Origin: Thioalkalivibrio sp. ALJ21
GTDB lineage: Bacteria; Pseudomonadota; Gammaproteobacteria; Ectothiorhodospirales; Ectothiorhodospiraceae
Length of the DNA stretch: 64,000 nt
Reading direction: 5' to 3'
Assembly: GCF_000378605.1 (NCBI RefSeq)
Contig: NZ_KB905156.1
Span: 539,209 to 603,208 of the forward strand
In this document: positions 53,882 to 63,620 of the stretch, in pieces
Numbering within the stretch: position 1 is the first letter of the stretch
Layout of the letters: every line of letters begins with the position of its first letter
Notes under the pieces: generated by a model
What the model was told of the DNA's origin: nothing
The model's database searches: none
Seen by the model: the letters and a program-made list of their open reading frames with translations, nothing else
Position numbers and translations under genes: made by a program

Positions 53882-54505
53882 ATGAACCACAAGCTTTCCG
53901 CTCTCTTTGCTGCCCTGTCCGTATCCCTGCTGCTCCCGCTGTCGGCAGCTCAGGCGGGCGATCCCCAGCGCGGCCAGGAAATCTCCCAGTCGTGCGCGGC
54001 CTGCCACCAGGCGGACGGCAACTCGACCAACCCGGAGTGGCCGAAGCTCGCGGGCCAGCACCCGAAGTACACCGTCAAACAGCTGCGTGACTTCCAGGAA
54101 GGCGAGACCCGCTCCGATTCGCTGATGGCGGGCGAAGTCGCGGATCTGGACGAGCAGGATATGCGCGACCTGGCGGCCTACTTCGCCGAGCAGTCCATCA
54201 CCACCGAAACCGCCGACGAAGACGTCGTCGAGCGTGGCGAGCGCATCTACCGTGGCGGCATCCCGTCCCAGAACGTCGCCGCCTGTATCGCGTGCCACGG
54301 CCCGAACGGCCAGGGCAACCCGGAGGCCATGTTCCCGAAGGTGGCTGGCCAGCACGCCACCTACAGCGCAAACCAGCTGCGCAAGTTCCGTGACGGCGAG
54401 CGCGCGAACGACGCCGGTCGCATGATGCGCAACGTGGTTCAGCGCATGTCCGACGAAGACATCGAGGCCGTGTCGCAGTACATGGCCGGGCTGTCGTCCG
54501 ACTGA
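53882..54505 (+). CDS. cc4: Diheme cytochrome c4
   Basis: 207 residues with signal peptide (LFAALSVSLLLPLSAAQA). Two class I heme sites, CAACH (near residue 38) and CIACH (near 133), each followed by a P-K-L/V-A-G-Q-H block and a later Met ligand (SLMAGEV, AGRMMRN). Periplasmic electron carrier to terminal oxidases. CAGGAG precedes the ATG. First gene after engB, in the same order as in Pseudomonas (engB, cc4, then dsbA). Confidence 0.95.
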   Translation: MNHKLSALFAALSVSLLLPLSAAQAGDPQRGQEISQSCAACHQADGNSTNPEWPKLAGQHPKYTVKQLRDFQEGETRSDSLMAGEVADLDEQDMRDLAAYFAEQSITTETADEDVVERGERIYRGGIPSQNVAACIACHGPNGQGNPEAMFPKVAGQHATYSANQLRKFRDGERANDAGRMMRNVVQRMSDEDIEAVSQYMAGLSSD

Positions 54506-54551
54506 TCGTGCCGGAGCGCCGTGCAGTCCGGGCGGCGAACCTCCCAGGGAA

Positions 54552-54578
54552 GGGGCGGCCATGGGCCGCCCCTTTTTT
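54552..54578 (+). terminator. Terminator after cytochrome c4
   Basis: Perfect 9-bp stem GGGGCGGCC / GGCCGCCCC with an ATG loop (54552-54572) followed by T6 (54573-54578). It lies 46 bp after the cytochrome stop and separates it from the ccs genes. Confidence 0.9.
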
Positions 54579-54770
54579 GCTGTCCGGGGCAGACAAATTT
54601 TTCCGCTACCGGGAATGGAGCGAGGGCTCGGCACGTCAGACAGGTCGGATCAGAGGAACTGGCCCGCTCCAGTAACAGGGTTTGCACGAAACTTCCGTGC
54701 AGTTTGTCTAGGAAATTGAATCCCGACAGGGGTGCTTCGCATAGTCGCGAAGGTCAACGCAGGTTTCAGT

Positions 54771-56807
54771 ATGTCGAATAACGAACAGGTGGCGGGTTCT
54801 GCTCCCGCGGCCGGTGCCCGCAGCAAGTCCGCCCGCGCCCCGCGGCGCAGCCGCATCCTGGTCGAGTTCATGGGGTCGATGAACCTGGCGATCACCCTGT
54901 TGGTCGCGCTGGCCATTGCCTCGGTGATTGGCACGGTCCTCGTCCAGAACCAGCCCTACACTGAGTACCTGATCGACTACGGCCCCTTCTGGCACGAGAT
55001 CTTTGCCGGCATGGGGCTTTATCAGGTCTATTCCGCCACCTGGTTCCTGCTGATCGTCACCTTCCTGGTGGCCTCCACCTCGTTCTGCGTCTACCGTCAG
55101 AGTCCGGGCATTCTGAAGGACCTGCGGCGCTACAACCTGCAGGTGAAGGAGAAGTCCCTGCGCTCGTTCCATTCGAGCGCGACCGGGGAACTCGATCAGT
55201 CGCAACAAGAGTTCGTTGATCATGCGCGGCGCGTGCTGAAGGCCCAGGGCTTCAAGGCGCGCGAGAAGGAATCCGAGGGGCAGACCGTGATCGCGGCCAT
55301 GAAGGGCCGCTGGAACCGCCTCGGCTATCTGCTGACCCACGTCGGGATCGTGGTGATCTGCGTGGGCGCGCTGGCAGACGGCTCGACGCTCCTCAAGGCC
55401 AAAGAGTGGCTGGGTATAATCGAGATCGAGACCCGGAGCGTCCCGGTCTCCGAGGTCCCGCGGTCGGCCTGGGTGCCGGTCTCCAATCCCTCGTTCCGTG
55501 GCATGGTCGAGATCCCGGAAGGCTCCTCCGCAGACGTGGTGTTCCTGCCGATGCGAGAGGGCTATTTCGTCCAGCAACTGCCGTTTCGAATTGAGCTGGA
55601 AGAATTTCGCATCGAGCGTTTCTCGACCGGTGCGGAGAGCTCCTTCGAATCCGATCTGATCATTCATGACCCCGAGCGTGACGAACCTCTGCGCCACACC
55701 ATTTCGGTCAACCACCCGCTGATCTACAACGGGTACGCGATCTATCAGGCGAGCTTTGCCGATGGTGGAACCCGCCTCGATATCGAGGCGATCCCGCTCG
55801 GTGGCGAGGCACTGCGTTCACTCGAAGTTCCAGGCCGGGTCTTCCAGGAGCAGGAGATCCCGACCCCGCAGGGTGACACGCGGACCATTGAGTTCATCGA
55901 CTTCCGTGACGAAAACGTCGTACCGCTCCTGAACGAGGAAGGGCAGCGGGAAAACCGGCACCTTGGTCCCGCCTTCGACTTCCGCCTGATGGACCGCACC
56001 GGGCACGGGCTGTACTACCGTAACTACATGCGCCCGGCGCTACAGGAGGGGGCGATGTACTTCCTCAGTGGCGTGCGCGAAAGCCCCGGCGACGAGTTCC
56101 ACTATCTGTTCCTGCCGGCGGATGCCGATGACTCGCTGGACCGTTTCCGGACCTATCTGGCGATGCTGCACAACGCCGAGGTGCGTAACACCATCGCGCG
56201 CGAAGTCGCGGCCGACGACCCCTCCGGTACCGCGATCGCGCAGACAACCTCGGAGCTGATGCGCCTGTTCGCCGAGGGCGGATACGGCGCGGTGCACGCG
56301 GAGATTGACCGCCGCGTGCCGGAAGAACAGCGCGAGCAGGTCGGCCAGCTCCTGATGCGGGTGCTGCACGCCGGGCTACAGGGCCTGTACATGGAGGTCC
56401 TGGAAGACGAGGGTGTGGTCTCGATCCAGGAGGAGGAGCAGCGCTGGCTGGAAGATGCGGTCTCCGCGATCAACGCGATCAGCCTCTACGAGTCGCCGTT
56501 CTATTTCCACCTGAGCGACTTCGAACACCGCGAGGCCTCCGGTCTGCAGATTGCGCGCGCCCCGGGGCAAAGTACGGTGTACACCGGCAGTGTGATGCTG
56601 ATCATCGGGATTTTCCTGATGTTTTATGTGTCGTATCAGCGTCTGTGGATCATCGCCCGACGCCGTGAAGACGGCCGCGGGACTCAGGTGACCATGGCCG
56701 GCACCAGTAACCGGCACAAGGTGGAATTCGAGAACCGTTTCGCGCATCTTAAGCGTTGGATCATCGATCAGAAGCCGGCCAACGGCTCGGACGATGGCCA
56801 GAAATGA
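54771..56807 (+). CDS. resB: ResB/CcsB-type System II cytochrome c biogenesis protein
   Basis: 678 residues from the ATG at 54771 (MSNNEQVAGS). ResB family: first helices MNLAITLLVALAIASVIGTVLVQ and YSATWFLLIVTFLVASTSF, third LGYLLTHVGIVVICVGALA, a large periplasmic domain (about 205-595), and a final helix (TGSVMLIIGIFLMFYVSYQRLW). With CcsA it moves and reduces heme for attachment to CXXCH apocytochromes. Long relative to Gram-positive ResB, as is usual in proteobacteria. ccsA follows after 47 bp. Confidence 0.93.
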   Translation: MSNNEQVAGSAPAAGARSKSARAPRRSRILVEFMGSMNLAITLLVALAIASVIGTVLVQNQPYTEYLIDYGPFWHEIFAGMGLYQVYSATWFLLIVTFLVASTSFCVYRQSPGILKDLRRYNLQVKEKSLRSFHSSATGELDQSQQEFVDHARRVLKAQGFKAREKESEGQTVIAAMKGRWNRLGYLLTHVGIVVICVGALADGSTLLKAKEWLGIIEIETRSVPVSEVPRSAWVPVSNPSFRGMVEIPEGSSADVVFLPMREGYFVQQLPFRIELEEFRIERFSTGAESSFESDLIIHDPERDEPLRHTISVNHPLIYNGYAIYQASFADGGTRLDIEAIPLGGEALRSLEVPGRVFQEQEIPTPQGDTRTIEFIDFRDENVVPLLNEEGQRENRHLGPAFDFRLMDRTGHGLYYRNYMRPALQEGAMYFLSGVRESPGDEFHYLFLPADADDSLDRFRTYLAMLHNAEVRNTIAREVAADDPSGTAIAQTTSELMRLFAEGGYGAVHAEIDRRVPEEQREQVGQLLMRVLHAGLQGLYMEVLEDEGVVSIQEEEQRWLEDAVSAINAISLYESPFYFHLSDFEHREASGLQIARAPGQSTVYTGSVMLIIGIFLMFYVSYQRLWIIARRREDGRGTQVTMAGTSNRHKVEFENRFAHLKRWIIDQKPANGSDDGQK

Positions 56808-56854
56808 ATCAACTAATAAGAACGACTAACCGGTAGCAGTCGGAGGAGCGATCC

Positions 56855-58027
56855 ATGTCAGTACCCCATGAGGCCCTGGATTTTGAACGGCCCAGTATCT
56901 TCCGGCGCATCCGGCCGCTCGACTGGGCATACTTTGCGCTGGTGCTCGCCGTTGCGGTGATCGCTCACTGGCAGTACGGCCACCTGATGGATCGCTATGA
57001 TACCGGCGGCCTGATCCTCGCCGCCGGCATGAGTGCCTGGCTGGGCTGGTTCTGGCGCCCCTGGCAGCTCTTTTCGATCATCGTCGCCGCGCTCTCGCTG
57101 TTCGGGGTCTGGTTGTACGGTGACGATCTGGCCCGGGGCAGCACCAACTTCTGGCTGAACTACATTGGCTCCGGCCAGGCCGGTGTGATGTGGATGAGCG
57201 TGATGCTCTACATGGCCACCGCGACCTACATCCTCGGCCTGTTCACCAAATCCGACTTCCCGTCGCGCCTCGGGGCCGCTTTCGCCTGGATCGGCTCGGG
57301 CGCCGGCATGATGGCGCTGATGGTGCGCTGGCGCGAGATCTACCTGACCGACCCCAGCTGGGGCTACATCCCGGTGTCCAACCTCTACGAGGTATTCATC
57401 CTGCTGGCGGTAATGACCACGCTCATGTACCTGTACTACGAGCAGCGCACCGGTCAGCGCACCATGGGCGCCTTCGTGATGCTGGTGATCGCCGCCTCGG
57501 TGACTTTCCTGCTGTGGTACATGTGGGACCGCCAGGCGCACGAGATCGAACCGCTGGTGCCGGCCCTCAACTCCTGGTGGATGAAGATCCACGTACCGAC
57601 CAACTTCGTCGGCTACGGCGGCTTTGCCATCGCGGCCATGCTGGGTGTGGCCTACCTGATCAAGCACCGTTTCGAGCGCACCCGGCCGGATGCCGCGATC
57701 ACTCATCGGCTGCCCAGCAAGGATGCGCTGGACAGCGTGATGTACAAGTCCATCGCGATCGGTTTCGCCTTCTTCACCATCGCCACCGTGCTGGGCGCGA
57801 TGTGGGCGGCCGAGGCCTGGGGCGGCTACTGGACTTGGGATCCGAAGGAGACCTGGAGCCTGATCCTGTGGCTGACCTACGCGTCCTGGCTGCATATGCG
57901 CTTCACCAAGGGCTGGCGCGGCCCGGTCATGGCCTGGTGGGCCATCATCGGTCTGTTCGTCACCACCTTCACCTTCCTGGGCGTGAATATGTTCCTGTCC
58001 GGGCTGCATTCCTACGGAGAGCTGTAA
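56855..58027 (+). CDS. ccsA: CcsA/ResC-type System II cytochrome c biogenesis protein
   Basis: 390 residues, about ten membrane helices. The heme-handling WWD motif is seen as WAAEAWGGYWTWDPKETW near residue 310, with conserved histidines in the flanking helices (for example in MKIHVPTNFVGYGG and SWLHMRF). Together with ResB it forms the cytochrome c synthetase. AGTCGGAGGAG precedes the ATG. Its TAA stop is directly followed by the ATG of the DsbA-like gene. Confidence 0.94.
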   Translation: MSVPHEALDFERPSIFRRIRPLDWAYFALVLAVAVIAHWQYGHLMDRYDTGGLILAAGMSAWLGWFWRPWQLFSIIVAALSLFGVWLYGDDLARGSTNFWLNYIGSGQAGVMWMSVMLYMATATYILGLFTKSDFPSRLGAAFAWIGSGAGMMALMVRWREIYLTDPSWGYIPVSNLYEVFILLAVMTTLMYLYYEQRTGQRTMGAFVMLVIAASVTFLLWYMWDRQAHEIEPLVPALNSWWMKIHVPTNFVGYGGFAIAAMLGVAYLIKHRFERTRPDAAITHRLPSKDALDSVMYKSIAIGFAFFTIATVLGAMWAAEAWGGYWTWDPKETWSLILWLTYASWLHMRFTKGWRGPVMAWWAIIGLFVTTFTFLGVNMFLSGLHSYGEL

Positions 58028-58660
58028 ATGAGGCGTCGTGATTTCCTGGGTGCGATGGGCGGTGCCGGGTTGCTGCTGGCAACCGGCACCAGCCTGGCCC
58101 GCGAATACCGGGACGGCCAGAACTTCCGGACCATCCAGCCGCCCATTGATACCGGGCTGGAAGACGGGAAGATCCAGGTGGTCGAGGTGTTCTGGTATGG
58201 CTGCCCGCACTGCTACTCGTTCGAGCCCTACGTGCAGGAGTGGCAGAAAGGGCTGGCCGACGATGTCGAGTTCGTCTATCTGCCCGCACCGATGAACGAT
58301 GTCTGGGCCCTGCATGCGCGTGTCTTCTACACCGCGCAGAAGCTGGAGGTCCTGGACGAGGTCCACCAGGCGTTCTATGACGCCATACATGACCAGGGCC
58401 GCGAGCTGCGCTCGGAAAGCGCCATCCTGCGCTTTATCAATCAGCGCGGTCTGGATGCAGACGAGTTCCGCGAAGTGATGCGCTCCGAAGAAATCCGCCG
58501 CAAGGTCACCGAGGCCGGCCAGGACGTCCAGGAGTACGGCGTCGAGGGCGTGCCCACCCTCGTCATCGATGGCGAGGCCGTGGTCTCGGCCAGCATGACG
58601 CGCAGCCACGAGGAGATGCTCGACGTCGCCGATTTCCTGATCGAACGGGCCCGGGGCTGA
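58028..58660 (+). CDS. dsbA: DsbA-like thiol:disulfide oxidoreductase
   Basis: 210 residues. N-terminal signal with a twin-arginine-like start (MRRRDFLGAMGGAGLLLATG). Thioredoxin fold with active site CPHC (VEVFWYGCPHCYSFEPYV near residue 50) and the cis-Pro loop GVPTLVIDGE. Starts with no gap after ccsA, so oxidation of apocytochrome thiols and heme attachment are made from one transcript. Confidence 0.93.
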   Translation: MRRRDFLGAMGGAGLLLATGTSLAREYRDGQNFRTIQPPIDTGLEDGKIQVVEVFWYGCPHCYSFEPYVQEWQKGLADDVEFVYLPAPMNDVWALHARVFYTAQKLEVLDEVHQAFYDAIHDQGRELRSESAILRFINQRGLDADEFREVMRSEEIRRKVTEAGQDVQEYGVEGVPTLVIDGEAVVSASMTRSHEEMLDVADFLIERARG

Positions 58661-58703
58661 TCCCGCCCGTGTCCAGGTTCCAGCCGACCGGGTGGCGTAA
58701 CGC

Positions 58704-60347
58704 GTGAGCACAACCGTCACCACGGCCCAGCGACTGGTCGAATGCCTGGAACAGGAACAGGTCGAGCGCGTGTTCGGCCTGCCGGGCGAAGAGAACATGG
58801 CCGTTCTCGACGCCCTGGCCGATTCCCCCATCGAGTTCATCACCACGCGCCACGAACAGGGCGCGGCCTTCATGGCCGACGTCCATGGCCGCCTGTCCGG
58901 CCGTGCCGGGGTGTGCCTGGCGACGCTTGGTCCGGGTGCGACCAACCTGATCACCGGTGTGGCCGATGCCAACATGGATCACGCCCCGCTGGTCGCGATC
59001 GCGGGCCAGGCCAGTACCCACCGACTGCACAAGGAGTCGCACCAGGTACTTGACCTGAAGGGTCTGTTCCAGCCGATCACCAAGTACAGCTCCAGCGTGG
59101 TCGAGCCCGAGATCCTGCCGGAGATCGTCCGCAAGGCCTTCAAGTGGGCCGAGGGCGGCAAGCCCGGCGCCAGCTTCATCGAGCTGCCGGAGAACGTGGC
59201 GGCCCTGCCATGCCCCAACCCGCCGCTCCCGGTCCATGCCGGCCCCGAGGCGGTGCCGGCCGAGGCCTCGCTGGAGGCCGCGGCGAAGCTGCTCAACGAG
59301 GCCAAACATCCGCTGATCCTGGCGGGCAACGGCGTGATCCGATCGGGGGCCAGCGGTGCCCTTTCGCAGCTCGCCTCCGCGCTGAATATCCCGGTAGCCA
59401 ACACCTTCATGGCCAAGGGCGTGCTGCCATTCCGCCACCCGCTGGCCCTGGGCTCGGTCGGCCTGCAAAGCCAGGATTTCGTGAATTTCGGATTTCACAA
59501 GGCCGACGTTATCGTCTGCACCGGGTACGACCTGGTGGAATATCCACCCAAGCTCTGGCACCCCACGGGGGACCGCACGCTGATCCACATCGACTCCGCG
59601 CCGGCCGAGGTCGATGGCCACTACAACGTCTCGTCCGAGGTGATCGGCGACCTGAACACCTGCCTCGCCCGCCTCACGGATCTCGTGGACCCGCGCGAGG
59701 AGACTATCCTGCGCCCGCTGCGCCAGAGTCTGATCGACGACATGAACGAGCATCGCGAGGACACCCAGTTCCCGCTGAAGCCGCAGAAGCTGATCTGGGA
59801 CCTGCGCACCGCGGCCGAGCTCGACGCCGTGGTCATTACGGACGTCGGGGCGCACAAGCTCTGGATGGCACGCATGTTCCGCTGCGAGCTCCCCAACACC
59901 TGCCTGATCTCGAACGGCTTTGCCAGCATGGGCATCGCCCTGCCGGGGGCTATCGCGGCGGCGGCGCTCTACCCGGAACGCCAGGTGATCGCGGTTACCG
60001 GCGATGCCGGCTTCCTGATGAATGTGCAGGAACTGGAAACGGCCGTGCGTCTGAACCAGAGCTTTGTCGTGCTGATCTGGAACGACAATGCCTACGGCCT
60101 GATCGAGTGGAAGCAGGTGCGCGAGTACGGGCGCAAGGCCTTTGTCGATTTCGGCAACCCCGATTTTGTGCAGCTGGCGCACTCGTTTGGCGCCAGCGGC
60201 GTGCGCATCGGCCCGGACGACAGCCTGGAGGCCGCCCTGCGCGAGGCCCTCGCCACCCCCGGTGTCACCATCATCGACTGCCCGGTCGACTACAGCGAAA
60301 ACCTGAAGCTGACGGAACGTTTGGGCGAATTGGTCTGTCCATTTTAG
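58704..60347 (+). CDS. alsS: Acetolactate synthase-like thiamine-diphosphate enzyme
   Basis: 547 residues, GTG start. TPP enzyme with three domains: catalytic Glu region TTRHEQGAAFMADVHGR near residue 50, LATLGPGATNLITGVADAN, middle domain from about 190, and the TPP/Mg site VTGDAGFLMNVQELET ... NDNAYGLIEWKQ. Closest by eye to catabolic acetolactate synthase (AlsS), which makes 2-acetolactate from pyruvate. No regulatory subunit or acetolactate decarboxylase is adjacent, so another 2-oxoacid reaction cannot be excluded. Confidence 0.8.
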   Translation: MSTTVTTAQRLVECLEQEQVERVFGLPGEENMAVLDALADSPIEFITTRHEQGAAFMADVHGRLSGRAGVCLATLGPGATNLITGVADANMDHAPLVAIAGQASTHRLHKESHQVLDLKGLFQPITKYSSSVVEPEILPEIVRKAFKWAEGGKPGASFIELPENVAALPCPNPPLPVHAGPEAVPAEASLEAAAKLLNEAKHPLILAGNGVIRSGASGALSQLASALNIPVANTFMAKGVLPFRHPLALGSVGLQSQDFVNFGFHKADVIVCTGYDLVEYPPKLWHPTGDRTLIHIDSAPAEVDGHYNVSSEVIGDLNTCLARLTDLVDPREETILRPLRQSLIDDMNEHREDTQFPLKPQKLIWDLRTAAELDAVVITDVGAHKLWMARMFRCELPNTCLISNGFASMGIALPGAIAAAALYPERQVIAVTGDAGFLMNVQELETAVRLNQSFVVLIWNDNAYGLIEWKQVREYGRKAFVDFGNPDFVQLAHSFGASGVRIGPDDSLEAALREALATPGVTIIDCPVDYSENLKLTERLGELVCPF

Positions 60348-60394
60348 GGAGTATCCAGGCGGGCCTTCCGCCATTCTCTGGGGAACCAAGCAGT

Positions 60395-61261
60395 ATGACG
60401 GCCGACGGCAAGCATGCCGAACCCGTTCGCGCACAGCCGGCCTCGCCGGAGGTCCGCGGACTGACCTATCAGCACGACCAGGGGGCGCAGCGCCTGCGCC
60501 TGTTGAGCTTCAATGCCCAAGTGGGCATCCCCTCGTCGCGCCTGCACCACTATCTGACCAACTCCTGGAAGCACGTCCTGCCTTACAAGGGGAGGATCGG
60601 CAACCTGGACCGCGTCGCGCGCTTCATCTCCGATTTCGACATCGTCGGCGTCCAGGAGCTGGACGGGGGCAGCCTGCGCTCGAACTTTGTCGACCTGGCC
60701 TCCTATCTGTCGGAAAAGGCCCGCTTCCCGCATACCTACAACCGAATCAATCGCAATCTCGGCCAATTCGCCAAGCACTCGCTGGCCCTGTTTTCGCGGC
60801 TGGAGCCGGAGCGGGTCGAGATGCACCGCCTGCCCGGACCGCTGCCGGGGCGCGGGGCCATCGAGGCCCGCTACGCGATGGAAAATGGCGAGGAACTGGT
60901 GCTGTTTCTGCTGCACCTCGCACTCGGCCGGCGCGCCCGCCAGGCCCAGCTGGACTACGTCGCCGAGCGGATCCAGTCGGAACGTCACGCCGTGGTGATG
61001 GGGGATCTCAACTGCCAGCAGGACAGCCTGGAGATCCTCCGCCTGGTTGCCCGTACCGGGCTCCTGGAGCCCATGAGCTGCCCGGCCACCTATCCCTCCT
61101 GGGATCCGCGGCTCGTGTTCGACCACATCCTGCTGACACCGGACCTGCATGTCAGCGACATGCGTGTGTACAACGTGGCCCTGTCCGACCACCTCCCGGT
61201 CGGTATCGAGATCGAACTCCCCGCCGCCCAGTCGCTGCACGGGACCCGCCACACCGCCTGA
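60395..61261 (+). CDS. Endonuclease/exonuclease/phosphatase-family protein
   Basis: 288 residues from the ATG at 60395; the longer frame from 59144 is a shadow of the upstream gene. EEP-fold motifs: RLRLLSFNAQVG, IVGVQELDGG (metal Glu), LFLLHLALG, VVMGDLNCQQ (Asp-x-Asn), and closing VALSDHLPVGIEI (Ser-Asp-His). Resembles phosphodiesterase-like members rather than ExoIII. Substrate unknown. It follows the AlsS-like gene by 47 bp. Confidence 0.83.
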   Translation: MTADGKHAEPVRAQPASPEVRGLTYQHDQGAQRLRLLSFNAQVGIPSSRLHHYLTNSWKHVLPYKGRIGNLDRVARFISDFDIVGVQELDGGSLRSNFVDLASYLSEKARFPHTYNRINRNLGQFAKHSLALFSRLEPERVEMHRLPGPLPGRGAIEARYAMENGEELVLFLLHLALGRRARQAQLDYVAERIQSERHAVVMGDLNCQQDSLEILRLVARTGLLEPMSCPATYPSWDPRLVFDHILLTPDLHVSDMRVYNVALSDHLPVGIEIELPAAQSLHGTRHTA

Positions 61262-61342
61262 TCCCCACTGGTGGCGTCCGCGTCGCGGACGCGGTTAAAT
61301 GATCCCGGCACACCCACACTCCACAGCCCTTCCGGGAGCCCC

Positions 61343-62644
61343 ATGTCCGCCAGCGAGATGCGCAGGACCATCATCGACCTCGAACGCCGCCTGGAGCGCG
61401 AGCAGGTCCAGCAGGATGCACTGAGGCGGGTGGCCCTGCGGGCACTGGCGGTGGTCGGTGCCCGCGTGCCGGCACTGGAGGGCGCGGTTCAGGACCTGTC
61501 CCGCGCGGTAGAAGCCAGCCCGCCCGACTCTGCCTGGATGGATCGGCTGGGTGCGCAGCTGGCCGACGCGGTTCGCAGCTCCGATCACCACGAGGACCTG
61601 GCCAGCGCTGTGCTCGAGGTCGTGCGCCGCGGACTGAACGGGTTCGATTTCCTGGATCCCGGCCTGGATGACCTGCATCGCGCCACGGAGCGGCGCGACC
61701 GCTCGGAGATCGAACGAACGCTTTCCCAGCTCTTCCTCGTCTTGCACGACAAGTGCGAGCGCGCCATGCACGAGCGCGACGAGTTGTCGGACGTCGTGGG
61801 CGAAATCTGGCATCGCCTGGAAGATGTCGACTCGGCCCTGTCAGAAGACGAGAAACGCAGCGAACGGGCACGCGACTCGGTTGCGTCCCTGCACGCCGGC
61901 ATCTCGGACAACGTCCAGGCCATGAAGGGCCGCATGGACGACCTGGAGGACATCGGCACCCTGCGCCAGGAGATCAGCCGGGGCCTGGACCGCGTGGTCG
62001 AACACGTGGCGGCCTTTCGCAACCAGCAGGAAAGCGATCTGCTCGAGGCCCTGGAGCGCAACCGCCTGCTGCGGGCGAAGGGCCGTACGCTGGAGTCGCA
62101 GATCAATGCCCTGCGCAAGCGGCTGGATCAGGCGCGGGCAGAGGCCTACCGCGACAGCCTGACCGGGCTGCCCAACCGCACCGCCTTCGAGCGCTACCTT
62201 GATGGCCTGCGGGAGGAACTGGGGGCGGAGCAACCGGCCTGTCTGCTGGTCTGGGATATCGACCGTTTCAAGGCGATCAACGACGAGTACGGCCACAGTG
62301 CCGGCGACAAGGTGCTGAAGGCCGTCGCGGAGATCCTGGCCGAAGGTGTACACAGCGAGGACTTCGTCGCGCGCTACGGGGGCGAGGAATTCGTGATGAT
62401 CCTCACCTCGGACCCGGATACCTGCCAGCGCCGTGCCGATTCGATCCGCGAGGCCGTCGATCGGCTGATCGTACGGGCCGGCAAGACGCGGCTGCGCGTG
62501 ACCATCTCGGCAGGTATGTGCCCGATCGCAGCTGGGCAGTCCACCGAGGCCATCTTCGACGCCGCGGATCACGCCCTGCTACAAGCCAAGAAGCTCGGGC
62601 GCGATCGCGTGGAGCGGGCCGACCGCGAGCCTCAAACGTCCTGA
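61343..62644 (+). CDS. Diguanylate cyclase with N-terminal coiled-coil region
   Basis: 433 residues from the ATG at 61343 (MSASEMRRTIIDLERRLERE), with GGGAG upstream. The first ~270 residues are helical and heptad-rich with no membrane segment. The GGDEF domain starts at about 268 (DSLTGLPNRTAFERYL, WDIDRFKAINDEYGHSAGDKVL) with active site RYGGEEFVMIL. No RxxD inhibitory site precedes the GGEEF. Makes cyclic di-GMP in the cytoplasm; the coiled coil is probably the input/dimerisation part. Confidence 0.93.
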   Translation: MSASEMRRTIIDLERRLEREQVQQDALRRVALRALAVVGARVPALEGAVQDLSRAVEASPPDSAWMDRLGAQLADAVRSSDHHEDLASAVLEVVRRGLNGFDFLDPGLDDLHRATERRDRSEIERTLSQLFLVLHDKCERAMHERDELSDVVGEIWHRLEDVDSALSEDEKRSERARDSVASLHAGISDNVQAMKGRMDDLEDIGTLRQEISRGLDRVVEHVAAFRNQQESDLLEALERNRLLRAKGRTLESQINALRKRLDQARAEAYRDSLTGLPNRTAFERYLDGLREELGAEQPACLLVWDIDRFKAINDEYGHSAGDKVLKAVAEILAEGVHSEDFVARYGGEEFVMILTSDPDTCQRRADSIREAVDRLIVRAGKTRLRVTISAGMCPIAAGQSTEAIFDAADHALLQAKKLGRDRVERADREPQTS

Positions 62645-62678
62645 TCGCCCGGGACAATTTCCCTGATAGGAGGCCACT

Positions 62679-63566
62679 GTGAGTGCCGAGCCATCCCCCC
62701 AGCTGATCTTTGGCGAGGTCCTGTTCGATGTCTTTCCCAATGGACAGCGCGTCCTGGGCGGGGCGCCGTTCAATGTCGCCTGGAACCTGCATCAGCTCGG
62801 GGAGCCGGTCTGTTTCGTCGGCGGCATTGGCAACGACCCGGCGGGTGCCGAGGTGCAGGCCCGCATGGATGCGATCGGCATGGATACCCGTGGGCTCTAC
62901 CGGCACCCCAAGGTCCCGACCGGCGAGGTCCGTGTCGAACTCGCCCACGGCGAACCCAGCTACACCATCGTGCCGGACCAGGCCTACGACGACGTACCCG
63001 CAGCCTGGGCCGATGGACTGCCCGCCTCCACGCCGCTGCTCTACCACGGCACCCTGGCCCTGCGCCGGGGGAATCACGACCTGCTGGCACGCCTGCGCGA
63101 ACGCGCCGGGCACCGCTTCGTGGACGTGAACCTGCGCGACCCCTGGTATACCCGGGACACGACACTGGACCTGATACGGGACGCCGACGTGGTGAAGCTG
63201 AACCAGGACGAGCTGGCCACCCTGGTCCCCGGGGCTGCGGACGAAGAGGCGGAGAAGACCACCCTGCTGGCGCAGGCGGGCATCCGTCAGGCCCTGGTCG
63301 TCACCGCCGGGGCCGACGGGGCGATCATCCAGACCGTAGAGGGGGAACGCGTTGCGGCCCCCGCCCCGTCGGTACCCGAGCTGCGCGATGCGGTCGGGGC
63401 CGGCGATGCCTTTGCCAGTGTCGTCCTGCTTGGCATGCGGCAGGGCTGGGACTGGCCGACCATCCTCGAACGCGCGCTGGCCTTCGCGGCAGCCGTCTGC
63501 ACCCTGCAGGGCGCCACCAGCGACGACCCCGACTTTTACCGGGACGCCCGCATCCACTGGGATTGA
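62679..63566 (+). CDS. PfkB-family carbohydrate kinase (fructokinase-like)
   Basis: 295 residues, GTG start preceded by AGGAGG. PfkB/ribokinase fold: GEVLFDVFPNGQRVLGGAPFN-type start, NLHQLGEPVCFVGGIGND (signature 1), and AVGAGDAFASVVLLG (signature 2, catalytic Asp). Sugar phosphorylation, probably fructose; in halophilic relatives fructokinases accompany sucrose metabolism, but no sucrose gene is visible here. Confidence 0.88.
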   Translation: MSAEPSPQLIFGEVLFDVFPNGQRVLGGAPFNVAWNLHQLGEPVCFVGGIGNDPAGAEVQARMDAIGMDTRGLYRHPKVPTGEVRVELAHGEPSYTIVPDQAYDDVPAAWADGLPASTPLLYHGTLALRRGNHDLLARLRERAGHRFVDVNLRDPWYTRDTTLDLIRDADVVKLNQDELATLVPGAADEEAEKTTLLAQAGIRQALVVTAGADGAIIQTVEGERVAAPAPSVPELRDAVGAGDAFASVVLLGMRQGWDWPTILERALAFAAAVCTLQGATSDDPDFYRDARIHWD

Positions 63567-63620
63567 GCGCGGACAAGCCTGGCCACCTCGTCCGAGATGG
63601 CCGTTGGCCGAACCGCCAGC

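Noticed and set aside
59144-61261. 705-residue fusion of a TPP-enzyme shadow and an EEP protein
   Set aside because: The first ~415 codons are an out-of-frame shadow of the acetolactate-synthase-like gene; the real EEP gene begins at 60395.
61273-61291. GCGTCCGCGTCGCGGACGC palindrome before the GGDEF gene
   Set aside because: Short CpG-rich palindrome without T-tract or second copy; common in this base composition.
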